Assembly: GCA_023014335.1 (NCBI GenBank)
Contig: JAECYW010000010.1
Coordinates: 186,001 to 250,000 of the forward strand
Length of the DNA: 64,000 nt
Source of the DNA: Galerina marginata
Lineage: Eukaryota > Basidiomycota > Agaricomycetes > Agaricales > Galerinaceae
Reading direction: 5' to 3'
Both the position numbers and the translations under genes were made by a program. This document shows positions 1-10,248 of the stretch, piece by piece; within the stretch, counting starts at the first letter, position 1; each line of letters begins with the position of its first letter. The notes under the pieces were generated by a model. The model did no database searches. It had not been told where the DNA came from and saw only the letters and a program-made list of their open reading frames with translations.

Positions 1-554
1 CGTACGGATCAAGGGGAAACGACGTTGGTCAAGATGGTCCTCCGAGTCTCTGACTAGACAGGTTCCCTGATGTTAGTTGTCCGTCCTCGCTCCTCCCTCC
101 AAACCACCTCTACTCTGTTTAGCTTAGGCGTGTATAAAGAGGCCACTGACCCCAAGCCACTGCAACTTCCGTCTGAACGAGCTGTATCATCTGCGATCGA
201 GTCAATGAAAGTTGAGTTAACGTTCATGGCATCTGATGGAACTTCGCCCCCTGTTCTCTCATCATCGGTGGCGAACCGGAAGTGATCATGAGTCCACCCA
301 AACGTCTGTTCTTCGATGGCTTCGAGACTTCATCAATGGATGTAAATCCTGTCCGCCTTGATCCTACATTATCGCCGTTCATCTTAGGATTCGTTTTTTC
401 CTTGCTCAATGTAAATCAACGGGACAGGCACATGCACCGGCAATGCCTCATCCGAAGTTGAGCTTCGAACACAAGGACCAAGGTTGAGCGAATATTAACC
501 TGTGCTCCAGAGCTCCTGGAGGAAATGTAAGTACTACTTTCGACCGAATAGACT
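1..554. other. Left-edge stretch, no gene assigned
   Basis: Only short open frames occur here (for example 70-285 +), with no recognisable domain. The stretch may hold the promoter or missing 5' exons of the membrane-protein gene that starts near 555, because that gene's first residues do not look like a normal N-terminus. Confidence 0.4.
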
Positions 555-2555
555 TTGATGACAGAAGGTTTTTGCCACGAACCTCGGCCAGGATACAAGG
601 CGGTCATTTGCTTCATTGCTTTTTCAAATATGCAAAAGGCTGAACTCGTTTGCATCCCCCCCAAAATGCCCAACTTTTTCTTCAATTCAGCCCTTCCCCT
701 TGGTCAAAATGCCATGAAAAATATCCTTTTTCGAGGTGCGACGGTCATGCTAAATATCTTCGTCTACCGCCTCTTCGCATTTATGGCGTTCAAGAAGCAA
801 GACTATACTTCGTATCTCATGTTTGCAGAGGACATCATACAGAAGGCTTTATTTACAATTTCGAGGAGATTTAATCGACAAGCTCTATTGGTGGCATTGT
901 TTACATCCATAATGGCCACGGCGGGATTTTACGATACGCTGCTCTGGGCCTTGGATTTTCCAGGATATATCACGAAATCGACATGGATTAACGCTGACCA
1001 ACTCTCCTCGCAACTTCTCGACAGTCCGGCATATACTATCCTCCTTTCCGGTCCCATGAACAACCTCAGCCGCGTCAATATAAATGACACCATCGGCGCG
1101 AATCTCTACGTTACGGGTCTGAATTTTACCCTTCCTGGAATCAATGCCCCAGGATTACAAGAGGTAGTCACCCCTAGCGTTCCGCTCGACATTTCCGTCC
1201 CCCCAAGCATCTGGCTGGATTCGGATGGATTTGCCGTTGGTCCAGACAACGACATCATGTTCACACCAGACATGAATACGTCGGAGACATTCTGCGCACC
1301 CTCCAACGTTGGACCTGAGCAGCAAACATGGCTGTGCAAAGTCCGTAATAGGGACGCGGATCAGCTATTCGCTCAGCCCATGGGTCGACCGCAGATATGG
1401 TGGGACGTCAATACCTCGGAATACCTGATCCCCAGCCGGAAGGACAACCTTTGGGGGTCATTGAGCACAGGTGGAGATACGGCTGTCATGAAGCAGGTGT
1501 TCACCGTGACGAAAGGAAATCGCCGACACACATTCTTGCACACGACCTTCAAGGCCACGATGATTTCGTTTACGCCAGATCTTCTCGACGACGGGGAGAT
1601 TACAGAGTTTATGCGCAGGACCTTGCCGTCCAGCGATCCGAGCCAAGTTAGCCCGGTAGTTCAGACGCTTGTGGACTACGTTATTGAATCGAAGAATAAT
1701 AAGACGAGTCTGACGATGGGATCCTTCATGAAGATCGGAAATGTATCGGTGACGTCTATCAGCACAGACTACCTGAGCTTTCCCGGGAGTCTCGTCGATG
1801 ACAGTATTCTCTTTGCATCCCTGCGCTTCGTTTCCTCCACTATTCAATTACTGCGCTCTGAGGACATTCCTAATCCACCCACACCTTTCGGTGTCTGTGA
1901 CCGATTTTACACCAATATTGCGGCAGGAGGGATCGTCCGTTCTTCAAATTGCTACTCCGCTTACTCTGCAAACCACTCCCAGAATCAAAGCCGATTCTTA
2001 GGACAAATAGACACCTCCTCCGTTTTCATCATCAGTAACATCATCGGCGACGGAACGAAGAACACCAGCATTTCCGCGATAGACCCAATTGGCGTGGAAT
2101 GGTATAATCAAAATGTAGGCATTATCGATAACCTCCTCATCTCGCGTGGATTAATCCTCGGGGGAGTCGCCCATGATGTGAAGGTGGATGTACTCTACCA
2201 CGAAGCGGCCATTTCATATCTCCAACTTTTCCTAATTCTTCTCCCGTTTATTCTCGCTGCTGTAACGCTGGCGGCCACATTCAAACAACCCATGAGCTAC
2301 TTCGCATGCTCGTTCTTGGCGGCTGTGTGTGCAACTACGCATATGGGAAACTCGACCTGTGAAGAAGTTGGATACATGCGCTCTCCTCCTGAGATTTCCC
2401 TCAAAACGACTGGAGGGCATGTCGTGCTCAAGACGGGAAAGGGCAATGTGCTAACGAGTGTGGGCAAGGGCCAAGTGGTTAGTTCGAGTTATAGCGTGGA
2501 TTATATAACCGAACCCTTGCTTTTGGACCAGGAGGTGGACCATTCTCAACATTAA
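555..2555 (+). CDS. Intronless membrane protein with large extracytoplasmic domain, unknown function
   Basis: A single 666-codon frame with no interruption, unusual among these intron-rich neighbours. The product has a hydrophobic segment near residues 105-125 (around ALLVALFTSIMATAGFYDTL), then about 430 residues rich in N-x-S/T sequons and a few Cys, then a second hydrophobic segment near residue 580 (YLQLFLILLPFILAAVTLAA) and a polar tail. This is the plan of a surface protein with a big glycosylated loop between two membrane anchors. I recognise no catalytic motif. The start is uncertain: ATG codons at 555, 630, 666 and 714 are all in frame, and the first 40 residues look poorly conserved in character. 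Upstream exons could exist. Function unknown; coding status is fairly secure from length alone. Confidence 0.75.
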   Translation: MMTEGFCHEPRPGYKAVICFIAFSNMQKAELVCIPPKMPNFFFNSALPLGQNAMKNILFRGATVMLNIFVYRLFAFMAFKKQDYTSYLMFAEDIIQKALFTISRRFNRQALLVALFTSIMATAGFYDTLLWALDFPGYITKSTWINADQLSSQLLDSPAYTILLSGPMNNLSRVNINDTIGANLYVTGLNFTLPGINAPGLQEVVTPSVPLDISVPPSIWLDSDGFAVGPDNDIMFTPDMNTSETFCAPSNVGPEQQTWLCKVRNRDADQLFAQPMGRPQIWWDVNTSEYLIPSRKDNLWGSLSTGGDTAVMKQVFTVTKGNRRHTFLHTTFKATMISFTPDLLDDGEITEFMRRTLPSSDPSQVSPVVQTLVDYVIESKNNKTSLTMGSFMKIGNVSVTSISTDYLSFPGSLVDDSILFASLRFVSSTIQLLRSEDIPNPPTPFGVCDRFYTNIAAGGIVRSSNCYSAYSANHSQNQSRFLGQIDTSSVFIISNIIGDGTKNTSISAIDPIGVEWYNQNVGIIDNLLISRGLILGGVAHDVKVDVLYHEAAISYLQLFLILLPFILAAVTLAATFKQPMSYFACSFLAAVCATTHMGNSTCEEVGYMRSPPEISLKTTGGHVVLKTGKGNVLTSVGKGQVVSSSYSVDYITEPLLLDQEVDHSQH

Positions 2556-2790
2556 TTCTTGTTCCAACTTGTACAGGTATTGATTTTGATGGCCTGCAAG
2601 TTGGTGCAATACTTAATGGTGCAATGGGAAGGCACGAGTCACTAGTCACTTCGCCCTTTCCATTCACCATTGTCTTTACCATTGATCACTTAGGCGAATC
2701 ATGTAACAGTCAACGATAAGGTTGGTTGTGAGCGAATACATAATTACAAAACAATAGCAATCGGGATGATGAAGACACGCGTACAGGGAT

Positions 2791-3642
2791 ATGATGTCAA
2801 CCTCAACCATCTCTCCAGTATTTCCGTTGTCGGTAGAACTTTTTAGCGAGATCATCCACTTTCTTCCATTGAAAGCGATACAAAAGGTATGTAGCACGAA
2901 TGCGCGGTATCCACCAGGCCAGAAAGGACATAAAAGGGGTAATAAGTGCGCTTTCTCTCTCCTTCCGACCTAATCTACTTACAATCTGGGACAGAAAGCT
3001 TGAGCTGCTTGGTCGTCCTGAGAATAAACACGAAGACGTCTTCCAATTTATGGAGAGCCTCCCTAACTTGACGGCTCTCAAGTGCTTTGTTCCACCCGCA
3101 AGCCTCTCGCGGGTCATGTCGAGCGAGCATCAGACACGCCCCCCTTCTTAAACTGTTCATAGATACCGGGTTATACCAATATGCGGATGACCAGTTTACA
3201 GCCGGTCCGACTGGCATAGAGAGTCTTTCGATAAAATGGAATGTTGGCTGGCATTCCATTTTGTGGAAGGTCAGGGCGTTTCCCAAACACTTTTAAGATT
3301 AATATTAACATTTTTTCCAGGAGGGGCATATCAGAGCCCTGAATAACCGAGGAGATTGCCCAGGAATGCCCACATCTAGGGGCTTGCAGCTGGGTTCTCA
3401 GGGGCATGGATGACGATCCGATGGTGCACCCATTTTTTGTGGAGGGACAAATGTCGGGCGACAAAGCGATTCGAGTTATCCGTGGCGTCGAGCAGTGGTG
3501 GATGGGTAGTGATCACGACGACTGGGACGGTGGAGAAGGTATTGTGAAGTCTAAATTTGAAGACTTGCCGGGAGGAGTTTTGCGATGTGACCGTGTTGAT
3601 ATTGCAAAATGGGAAAGCGGTTATTGGCGTTCGGGATGGTAA
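2791..3642 (+). pseudogene. F-box-like gene, probably damaged
   Basis: The first 32 codons encode an F-box-like segment (FPLSVELFSEIIHFLPLKAI) followed directly by a good donor (AAAAG|GTATGT at 2887). Later blocks read like the leucine-rich part of Agaricomycete F-box proteins: LPNLTALKCFVPP in the frame of 2900-3151, TGIESLSIKWNV around 3180-3270, and EIAQECPHL followed by MDDDPMVHPFFV up to 3642. An intron near 3270-3320 fits GT-AG. The joins fail in places: the CAG acceptor at 2994 puts the next exon out of frame, and a TGA at 3340-3342 blocks the frame of the last block. Either extra introns are missed or the gene has decayed. F-box proteins recruit substrates to SCF ubiquitin ligases; the families are large and turn over fast in Agaricomycetes. 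Confidence 0.45.
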
Positions 3643-3862
3643 GCTGCAAGTTGGTTTATCGTCTTCAATATGTATGCCTCAGTAAAGGAAGAAATTCAAT
3701 TATGACATCGAGTTGAACTGAGAGCATACATTCACTACGGTGGTCTCTACTGTGATGTCAATGACCGACCTACGGGCAAGTTAAATTCCCAGTGTTACTT
3801 TTCTTACCTTGAGAATGGTCCCTTTCAAAGAACAGCTTGTATTATTTGACCATTAGGCGCCA

Positions 3863-4577
3863 CTACAAGGCAGACTCCGGACCAGCATCCAACTTGGCTT
3901 TCATTTCATCAAACACTTTCTTCAACTCGTCCTTGTCCATGGCCTTTGCAGGCCAACTCATTGATAGACCTTCCTCTGGGCTATCAGAAGGTTTGGGGAT
4001 GACATGAAAATGTACATGAGGCACTTCCTGCAGGGAAACCAGGTAAGTTGTAAAATCTGTTTATGCAGACACCACTATTTACCTGGTGGGCGAGCCTGCC
4101 ATTGTTCTGCAGGATGTTGTAGTTCGGAACTCCTTGGGCCAGAGCGATCTTTTTGGCGATCGGCAAGACATCATGGAGATATTCATCCGGAAGTTCATGT
4201 ACTTTCTCTGTGTGGTCTGTTCATAGGGTTATCAAGGTGCCTCGAGGGCAAAAACAAAAACAAATCCTACACTTTGGAATCACCAAGGCATGTCCTTTAG
4301 ACAGAGGTCCAATATCGAGAAAGGCAAAACTGCACAAATGTTGAGGATGGTTAGAGAGTGAAGTGAAGAATACAAACGAAGTTTCTGTTTCCAGAAGCTT
4401 GAAGCTTGGAATTTCACCTATAAAGTATGAAGGACGCCGTTGAGGACGTTCATTATGCTCGCAGTGTCGGAGCACTCACCCTTGATGATTTTACAAAACA
4501 AACACGTGGCAAGAGACCTAGACGAAGTTCATCTTCCAATATTTTTAATCATGAGAAGCGGAATACTTGGTCGCCAT
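3863..4577 (-). CDS. HNT1: HIT-family nucleotide hydrolase/transferase (HINT/HNT1-like)
   Basis: Spliced reading gives MATKSLATCLFCKIIKGEIP, then FAFLDIGPLSKGHALVIPK, then DEYLHDVLPIAKKIALAQG and the histidine triad HVHFHVIP, ending about 40 residues later with a charged tail (DKDELKKVFDEMKAK). The H-phi-H-phi-H-phi-phi triad and the N-terminal C-x2-C pair are those of HINT/HNT1 enzymes, which hydrolyse purine nucleoside phosphoramidates. Five short introns are needed. The first splits codon 4 (AA|GTATTC...TAG|G), so the initiator is the ATG read from 4577. The total of roughly 145-150 residues is right for the family. It is divergent with the oxygenase gene at 4931; about 350 bp separates the starts and probably holds both promoters. 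Confidence 0.88.
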
Positions 4578-4930
4578 GGGTAATGCTGTCGAGAAGAATA
4601 ACCAGATGAGGGTCTTGGTGTGAGAGGGTCACGTTGTTCTCGAGATATGGCACGTTCGGGCCGGCATGAGGGCCGGTCAGGTTTCGACGAGGGCTGCTCC
4701 TCATTTCAACCAACTTGACCTCCTCCGTTTTTGGTTCTTGCCTACTGCTTTCTGCCTTTCTAGGAGTGGCCTTCCCTAATTGATATGTCCTTAGTTCATA
4801 ATTCAGGCGCTATTGACCTGGACTTCCAAAAAGTTCCCATCATGTGTGTATCAGAATCCAGGTCGACGTCATTCGGACGCGGCTCCCTGTTTGAATTGGC
4901 ACTTTTATCTTCAGTTAGCATTCTGATGCG
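4578..4930. promoter_or_regulatory. Divergent intergenic region between HIT and oxygenase genes
   Basis: This 353-bp stretch separates two genes transcribed away from each other. It contains pyrimidine-rich runs and no credible ORF. No single regulatory motif can be named from reading alone. Confidence 0.4.
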
Positions 4931-6464
4931 ATGACCAGAGACCTGAATAACATCCAAAGCGACGATCCCACTGAGCGAAGGAGGCTAGCAAATGAGATTC
5001 GGGATGCATGCATGAGCGTCGGATTCTTCTACGGTCTGCCCAGCGCCTCTCTGATACGACGAAATTCGTTTTATATCCCTCAAACGTTTTCCGATAGTGA
5101 AGAACCACGGAATTCCGGAGACTCTTACAGACGGGGCTCTAGAAATGGCCAAGAAATTCTTTGCTCTACCAATCGAAACTAAAATGGAGGTCCGGCCATT
5201 GTGAATCAATGCCTTCTAAATATTAGCTGATGGTCATATCTTGCTTTTAACTATTAGATCGACCACCGCAAGTCATCTAATTTCAAAGGATACTCCCCAT
5301 TGCTCAGCGGCAATAACAACCCCGACGGAGCAGGCGACTTGCAAGAAGGATTCGAGTTTGGCTGGGAAGACCCTAACTCTGAAAGTACAGATGCCGCCGA
5401 CGCCGCTACGGGTGGCATTATGGCTGGAGCTAATGTCTGGCCGTCTGCTGAAAATCTTCCTGACTTCCGAGACAAGGTTCTGCAGTATTAGTGAGTCTCA
5501 TTTTGATCTAGTAAAGGAGGTATATCAACTGGACTTTATCCCAAGCTATGCGGCTGTGGATCTTGGAAAATTGATGTTTCCGATCTTTGCTCTTGCTCTA
5601 AACCTCCCAGAGAGCTTCTTCGATGACAAAGTTTGAAAGTTCCATTTTTTTCAGTGCAAATTTGTTCATGCTCTGGCCTTATTGACAGACGAAACATTCC
5701 GCAGCATTGATGAAGCTCCTTCACTATCCTCCTCAAACCGGCCCGGTCGACGAACGTGTTATTGGTATCGGCGCTCATACAGAGTATGTACTTGAATATC
5801 GAATTCCGAGATCAGAAATGCGTGCTTACCGTGATTCACATAACTTCTTCTTACCGTCGAAAATGCAGTTGGGAGGTATGTTGTGCAATAATCCCTCGGA
5901 TCTTGGCTTGCCAATGACATCGGACAACGTATCGTATTACAGTGTTTCACTATTCTATGGCAAGAACCAGGGATACAGGCACTGCAAGTACTCAACTTTG
6001 AGAAGCAATGGATCGACGCACCGCCGATACCAGGCACGCTAGTGATCAAGTAAGTCAATCTGTTATCCAAAGCCCTAAAAATAATGGAACAGCTCCTTCA
6101 TTTAAGTCTTGGCGATCAATTCGCGCGATGGACGAGTATGCCTATATTTATACCACGACCCATGTCGGTCGACTAACGAGGTATCTATGTATGTAGACGA
6201 TGTTTTCAAGTCGACCATACACCGAGCTGTCAACCGCAGCGGTGTCCGTCGGTACTCAGTTCCTTTATTCTTCGGGACGGATTACAATGTCGCGCTTGAG
6301 GTAGGCTTTCCGTCCTTCATGTTGTTCCAATTATCCATGCGATGCTTATCACAACTTTATAGCCTATGCCCAGCTGTGTGTCTCCTGATCGGCCTCCAAA
6401 GTATGAAGTGATCACAGCAGGGGAGTACGTCAAAGGACGACTTCAAGCCACGTACGGCCATTGA
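4931..6464 (+). CDS. 2-oxoglutarate/Fe(II)-dependent oxygenase (isopenicillin-N-synthase-like)
   Basis: Spliced exons give an N-terminal DIOX_N domain (RRLANEIRDACMSVGFFYVKNHGIPETLTDGALEM) and a C-terminal double-stranded beta-helix. The iron ligands are visible: H and D of GAHTDWECFTILWQ (the D codon is split by an intron near 5784) and H of STIHRAVN. The 2OG-binding Arg is in RRYSVPLFFG, the R-x-S motif. The end EYVKGRLQATYGH is typical of the fungal IPNS/flavanone-hydroxylase-like group. At least seven short introns occur; one acceptor (TTTAAG near 6105) is AAG rather than CAG/TAG. The likely role is oxidation of a small molecule in secondary metabolism or detoxification; the substrate cannot be read from sequence, and no biosynthetic cluster surrounds it. 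All catalytic residues are present. Confidence 0.9.
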
Positions 6465-6734
6465 GCTGGATCCTAAAGGTCACGCTGTTGACCCATACAC
6501 GATGGGCCTAAGCGTCTTCAAATAGCTTAACCAATTATCGTATCTCTTTCCCAACTCCTACGATGCCAATTCTTAATTGTGCATATGCCGAGTTAACATT
6601 TCCGTTAATTAATTCAAACGATTCCGAAGGAATAATTATAACAGGAAATCTAAGATCTGTGCACAGGAAATGCTAGATCTCCAATTGACTATGTAGGGTT
6701 ACAAAAGAGCAATTGAATAAGTAGCTGTTTTTGA

Positions 6735-8861
6735 TCACCGAACACTATACAACTGTACAATGGTTTCACTCGGGGCCGATTCCTCATCCAATTTCACTGA
6801 ATAATGGATCTCGACATCCAACTCACGCGAATTTGTTGGACTCTTCTTGCACATAAATGTTCCAACCACATGCGAACCTAAGAAAGCAATATGGACAATG
6901 GCATTAGACCCGACGAAAATTAAGTAGGGACGGACCTTCAGAGACCAAAATGGGCTCGCGAAGCATGAAAATAGTTTGCTTCCAATGTGTAGGTGCGCTC
7001 AAAGGACCGGTGCTGAAACTTGTAACCTTTTCCTTTTCACGTCCCACGCTCTGCCGCCGTTGCAGCGCAGACTTGCCTCCCACAGGCCACAACTCCGCCA
7101 AGACAGGTTCTCCATCTTTGACTAGATTCACCTCTGTACCTGGGTACACGGGGCCGCCATGTGCTGTAAAGAAGGTATCAAAGTAGAGAACAAGAGCGTT
7201 AATTTTGGTGCGCCGCTGCGCGGTGGATACTAGGGTGAATGAGGTTGAGAAATCGAGTTCCTTTGAAGTGATGTCACCAAGCAAAAGGTCCTATCAGACA
7301 ATGTTTATCAGATAGGCAATTAGATGCGATCTATCATAGCTTCCGAGGATCGTTATACTTGCCTTCACAACGAAAGGTTTGCTGAGGAAGGTCTCAGGCC
7401 CAACCACATCGACAATAGACTCGTCGTACAGACCATGCGCCATAGTAGACAAGTCGAAACCTGGAACGGCTCTTAGACATGCGACGGGAAAAGACGCGAA
7501 CGGCCTACCATATATATCTTCCCAAAAGCCAATACGATCCTTGTGAATTTCGGTAGCATCACAAAGACCTAAGACCATCTTGCATTGGCTGGGAGCCATG
7601 ATCCCACCAGCCTTCAAGAAACGATCTCGCGCGTGAAGCACAGAATCTAGCATGGACTCATAAAGAAGTGCGTAGCCCATCCATTCTGAAATGATAATGT
7701 CGACTTTGTCAATGTCCTCCGGCAGGGTGATCGTTTCAATCTTTCCTCGGACCACGGTTATCACGTCCTCGAACCCGTTGGCTTTGACAATTTTCTCTGC
7801 TTTTCCCGCAATGTCACTAGCATCGACAGCTATTACTCGCCTGGCGCCAGCTCTGGCAGCGAATAAAGACAATATACCCGTTCCGCAGCCAACGTCAAGT
7901 ACAACAGCATTTCGGAAGAGCGTCGGGTTGGTTAATATAAAGTTGGCATATGTCGACGTTCTTACTTTATCTTGAATCATCACAGCATGAATATCTTTGT
8001 CAACAAGCTTAGCACAATTCTGATTAATGTTATAAACAGTCTTACCATTCGCCCCATAACTTTCAAAATAATGGGTGTCATCGTCGCGTAACGGTCCTGG
8101 GGTCACTGGGTCTTTTGAAGAATTACCAAGGTTCTCGACTTGTTTTGTGATATTCAGTTTTTCCGCCACTAGAGCGCGGTAGTCACTCAGGCTCTGTCGC
8201 GCGAGTGCCAGCTTCTTTTCCAGGGCTTTGATTTGATGAGTAGGATCCGTGTCATTTTCAGCCCCTTCATCAGAGTCCGACCAGTCACCGGAATTGGATT
8301 CTGACGCCAAATGAGCGTTAGCGAAAGTAAGCATAGCCCAACGAGAGTGAACCATACGAATTAGTGGATCATTTTCCAGGACGGGTACAAGATATTCATC
8401 GGAACTAAGCCATGGTTCCGTACCCTGCAGTCCAAGCACCTCTGATGGGGCTGATTTCTATGCGTATTTAAAATTGATGAAAGGAGCCATGAATAAGTAG
8501 CCCTACATTTTTCCGGATATAGTTGATTAGACGGACTCGAGTGTGGAAATCGAAGGCTATGAAACCAAGTAAGCTTAAACGAGGATAAAAAATCCAAAAA
8601 TACCAAGAGCTCACAGAATGCCTTACAGACATCATCGAGACTAAATTTATGCGTTTCTTTGTCGTACGCCAAGGCGCGTTCTACCGATGGAAAAAGTTTT
8701 TCATCGAACAACGATTTGGTTTCCTGTTGAGCGTTTGAGTCAGACACCCAATCGTCCCAAGTTTGATCCTCGTCGCCTTCGCTGTTCGACGCAGATGAAT
8801 CGTCCTCAGCATCTATCATTTCATCAAATACAGTGGCTGGAGGAGGCAGATGGAAGCTCAT
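6735..8861 (-). CDS. PRMT3: Protein arginine N-methyltransferase, PRMT3 type
   Basis: Type I arginine methyltransferase, which methylates Arg with S-adenosylmethionine. PRMT3 orthologues (S. pombe rmt3) are cytosolic and act on ribosomal protein S2. The order is an acidic N-terminus (DAEDDSSASNSEGDEDQTWDDW), a zinc-finger-like segment, a coiled-coil-prone stretch (ALEKKLALARQSLSDYRALV), then the catalytic core: YFESYG, motif I VLDVGCGTGILSLFAARAG, the double-E loop SEWMGYALLYESM and the THW loop APTHWKQTIF, followed by the C-terminal barrel ending near VQLYSVR. Several introns interrupt it. The start is MSFHLPPP (ATG at 8861); an in-frame ATG at 8915 is also open but gives an atypical prefix. 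The zinc finger has lost its Cys ligands: SLFD stands where the family has CLFC. Confidence 0.92.
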
Positions 8862-9773
8862 GCTGTGAGATGGATAACCGAGATGAGAGAGATCAACACA
8901 AAATATGAAACCCAATCAGGAAAGATGATGATATGCCCAGTTGTTGTTGTGTTGTGTTGTGCCAAATATATCCCTTGCAACTTCAAGTTGGGACCACCAG
9001 CTCGAGCCTTTGACTCTCCGTTCCACCAAGCGATATTCTCTGTCCGAGGTCTCCGGTCATCTCAGCACTGATACACCTACAATAACAATTGGACTCTCGC
9101 ATGGTTTGTCAACTATATGGAGCAGCGGCACCAAACTGACTCACTGCGGCAAAGCTAACCAGAACGTAAGGCATTGCTGAGCGTCGAACATTATTGCGGC
9201 GGTAAAGCTGTGAATAGCTTCGAGTCACAATCAGGAACCTCTCCCCCAGCCCGGTCTCCGACGCAATAGAAGTGCTATGATAGAAAGTATCACCAATTTC
9301 ATCATATCTCCGGTCATTCCAGATAAACCCTTTGAAGTTCCCTGTCCAACCTCTTGCTACCCTATACCCTGTTTATCATTTATTTTTAGGGATTTTGGGT
9401 CTGGGGCTGATGTTGGTTGTCGTGTCCTGATTTCTGAAACTGTCTCTTTGGTGGTCGCCGTATGAATAACCCTATGCTTGTAGCTCCTCCGGCGAGTGTC
9501 GGCTGCGCAGCCTCGCTTCAGTCAGAAACGTGGAGGAGCAATTTCGTGACTCATTCCTAAATTCGCCACGCGCCTTGTGGGCTCAATGGCTGCGTCTTAC
9601 TTTTCCGGTCTAGGAATGCATTATTTCCCTCGCTATACACGGAACACCTGGAACGTTTGTTTTCCAACTCCCGGGGATGGGGTCGAACCCAAACATATAA
9701 AAACCCGCCAAGACTACATATCAGTATCGTAACACCAACCGCCTCATTCTGCACAGATTTTCAACAGACCACC
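8862..9773. other. Intergenic, no gene seen
   Basis: This 0.9-kb stretch lies between the PRMT3 start and the next gene. Open frames are short and overlapping with no domain. It contains the upstream region of both divergently placed genes, and an 8-bp inverted pair (GCTCCTCC near 9482, GGAGGAGC near 9531) of unknown meaning. Confidence 0.4.
9696..9703 (+). promoter_or_regulatory. TATA box of the small Ser-rich gene
   Basis: TATAAAAA lies 78 bp before the ATG at 9774, a normal distance for fungal genes, and is followed by a short 5' leader. Confidence 0.55.
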
Positions 9774-10248
9774 ATGACTAGCCAACCTAACCAGTCTACC
9801 GTTTCTCTGCAGTCGACGACGACTGTAAGCTCTAGCCTGCCTCTACGAAGGCCTCAACATCCCCCTAAGGACTATGAGGCCGCTCTCGCTGCCCTGCAAT
9901 CAAGATATGGGAATGGGGGTCATTTACCGAACCCGAAGAAAGAGGCGTCGAAAAAATTACCTGGGTCGTCTCAAACCACACCTGTAACAACACCAGTAGC
10001 CACACCAAATCTAACACCAGGGTCGTCCCAGATCACCCTTACACACTCTTCCATCTCTGAATCCTCTGAGGGATCGTCGTCCACAAACTCTGGCGGTCAA
10101 CCTCGTCGCAAGAGCAAGGGGAAAAAATCGATTTTGAAATCTCTTTTCAAGGGTTTGTCTTGCTTTATCTGGGCCATTTTTTTTGTTCAAAGCTGACACC
10201 GTGTTACATGCTACAGGAAAAGCAAAAGATACAGATGGCCAATCTTGA
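9774..10248 (+). CDS. Short Ser/Thr-rich basic-tailed protein, unknown function
   Basis: The ATG at 9774 opens a frame of Thr/Ser/Gln-rich sequence, a conserved-looking patch (PPKDYEAALAALQSRYG), a long Ser/Thr/Pro linker and a basic stretch (RRKSKGKKSILKSLFKG). An intron (10153-10216, GTTTGT...ACAG) joins it to KAKDTDGQS and a stop at 10248, giving about 137 residues. There is no signal peptide or membrane segment; it is likely disordered and cytosolic or nuclear. Small proteins of this build are common in Agaricomycetes but have no known role. The good TATA box and clean intron support a real gene. It may be related to the ORF at 11955, which also ends its first exon with a basic R/K-x-LFK motif. 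Confidence 0.7.

Noticed and set aside
1458..1847. 129-codon minus ORF
   Set aside because: Lies wholly inside the 666-codon plus-strand gene with no independent support.
9676..9692. tRNA-like T-arm word (GGGTCGAACCC)
   Set aside because: No matching acceptor stem, A box or anticodon arm upstream; it sits just before a TATA box.
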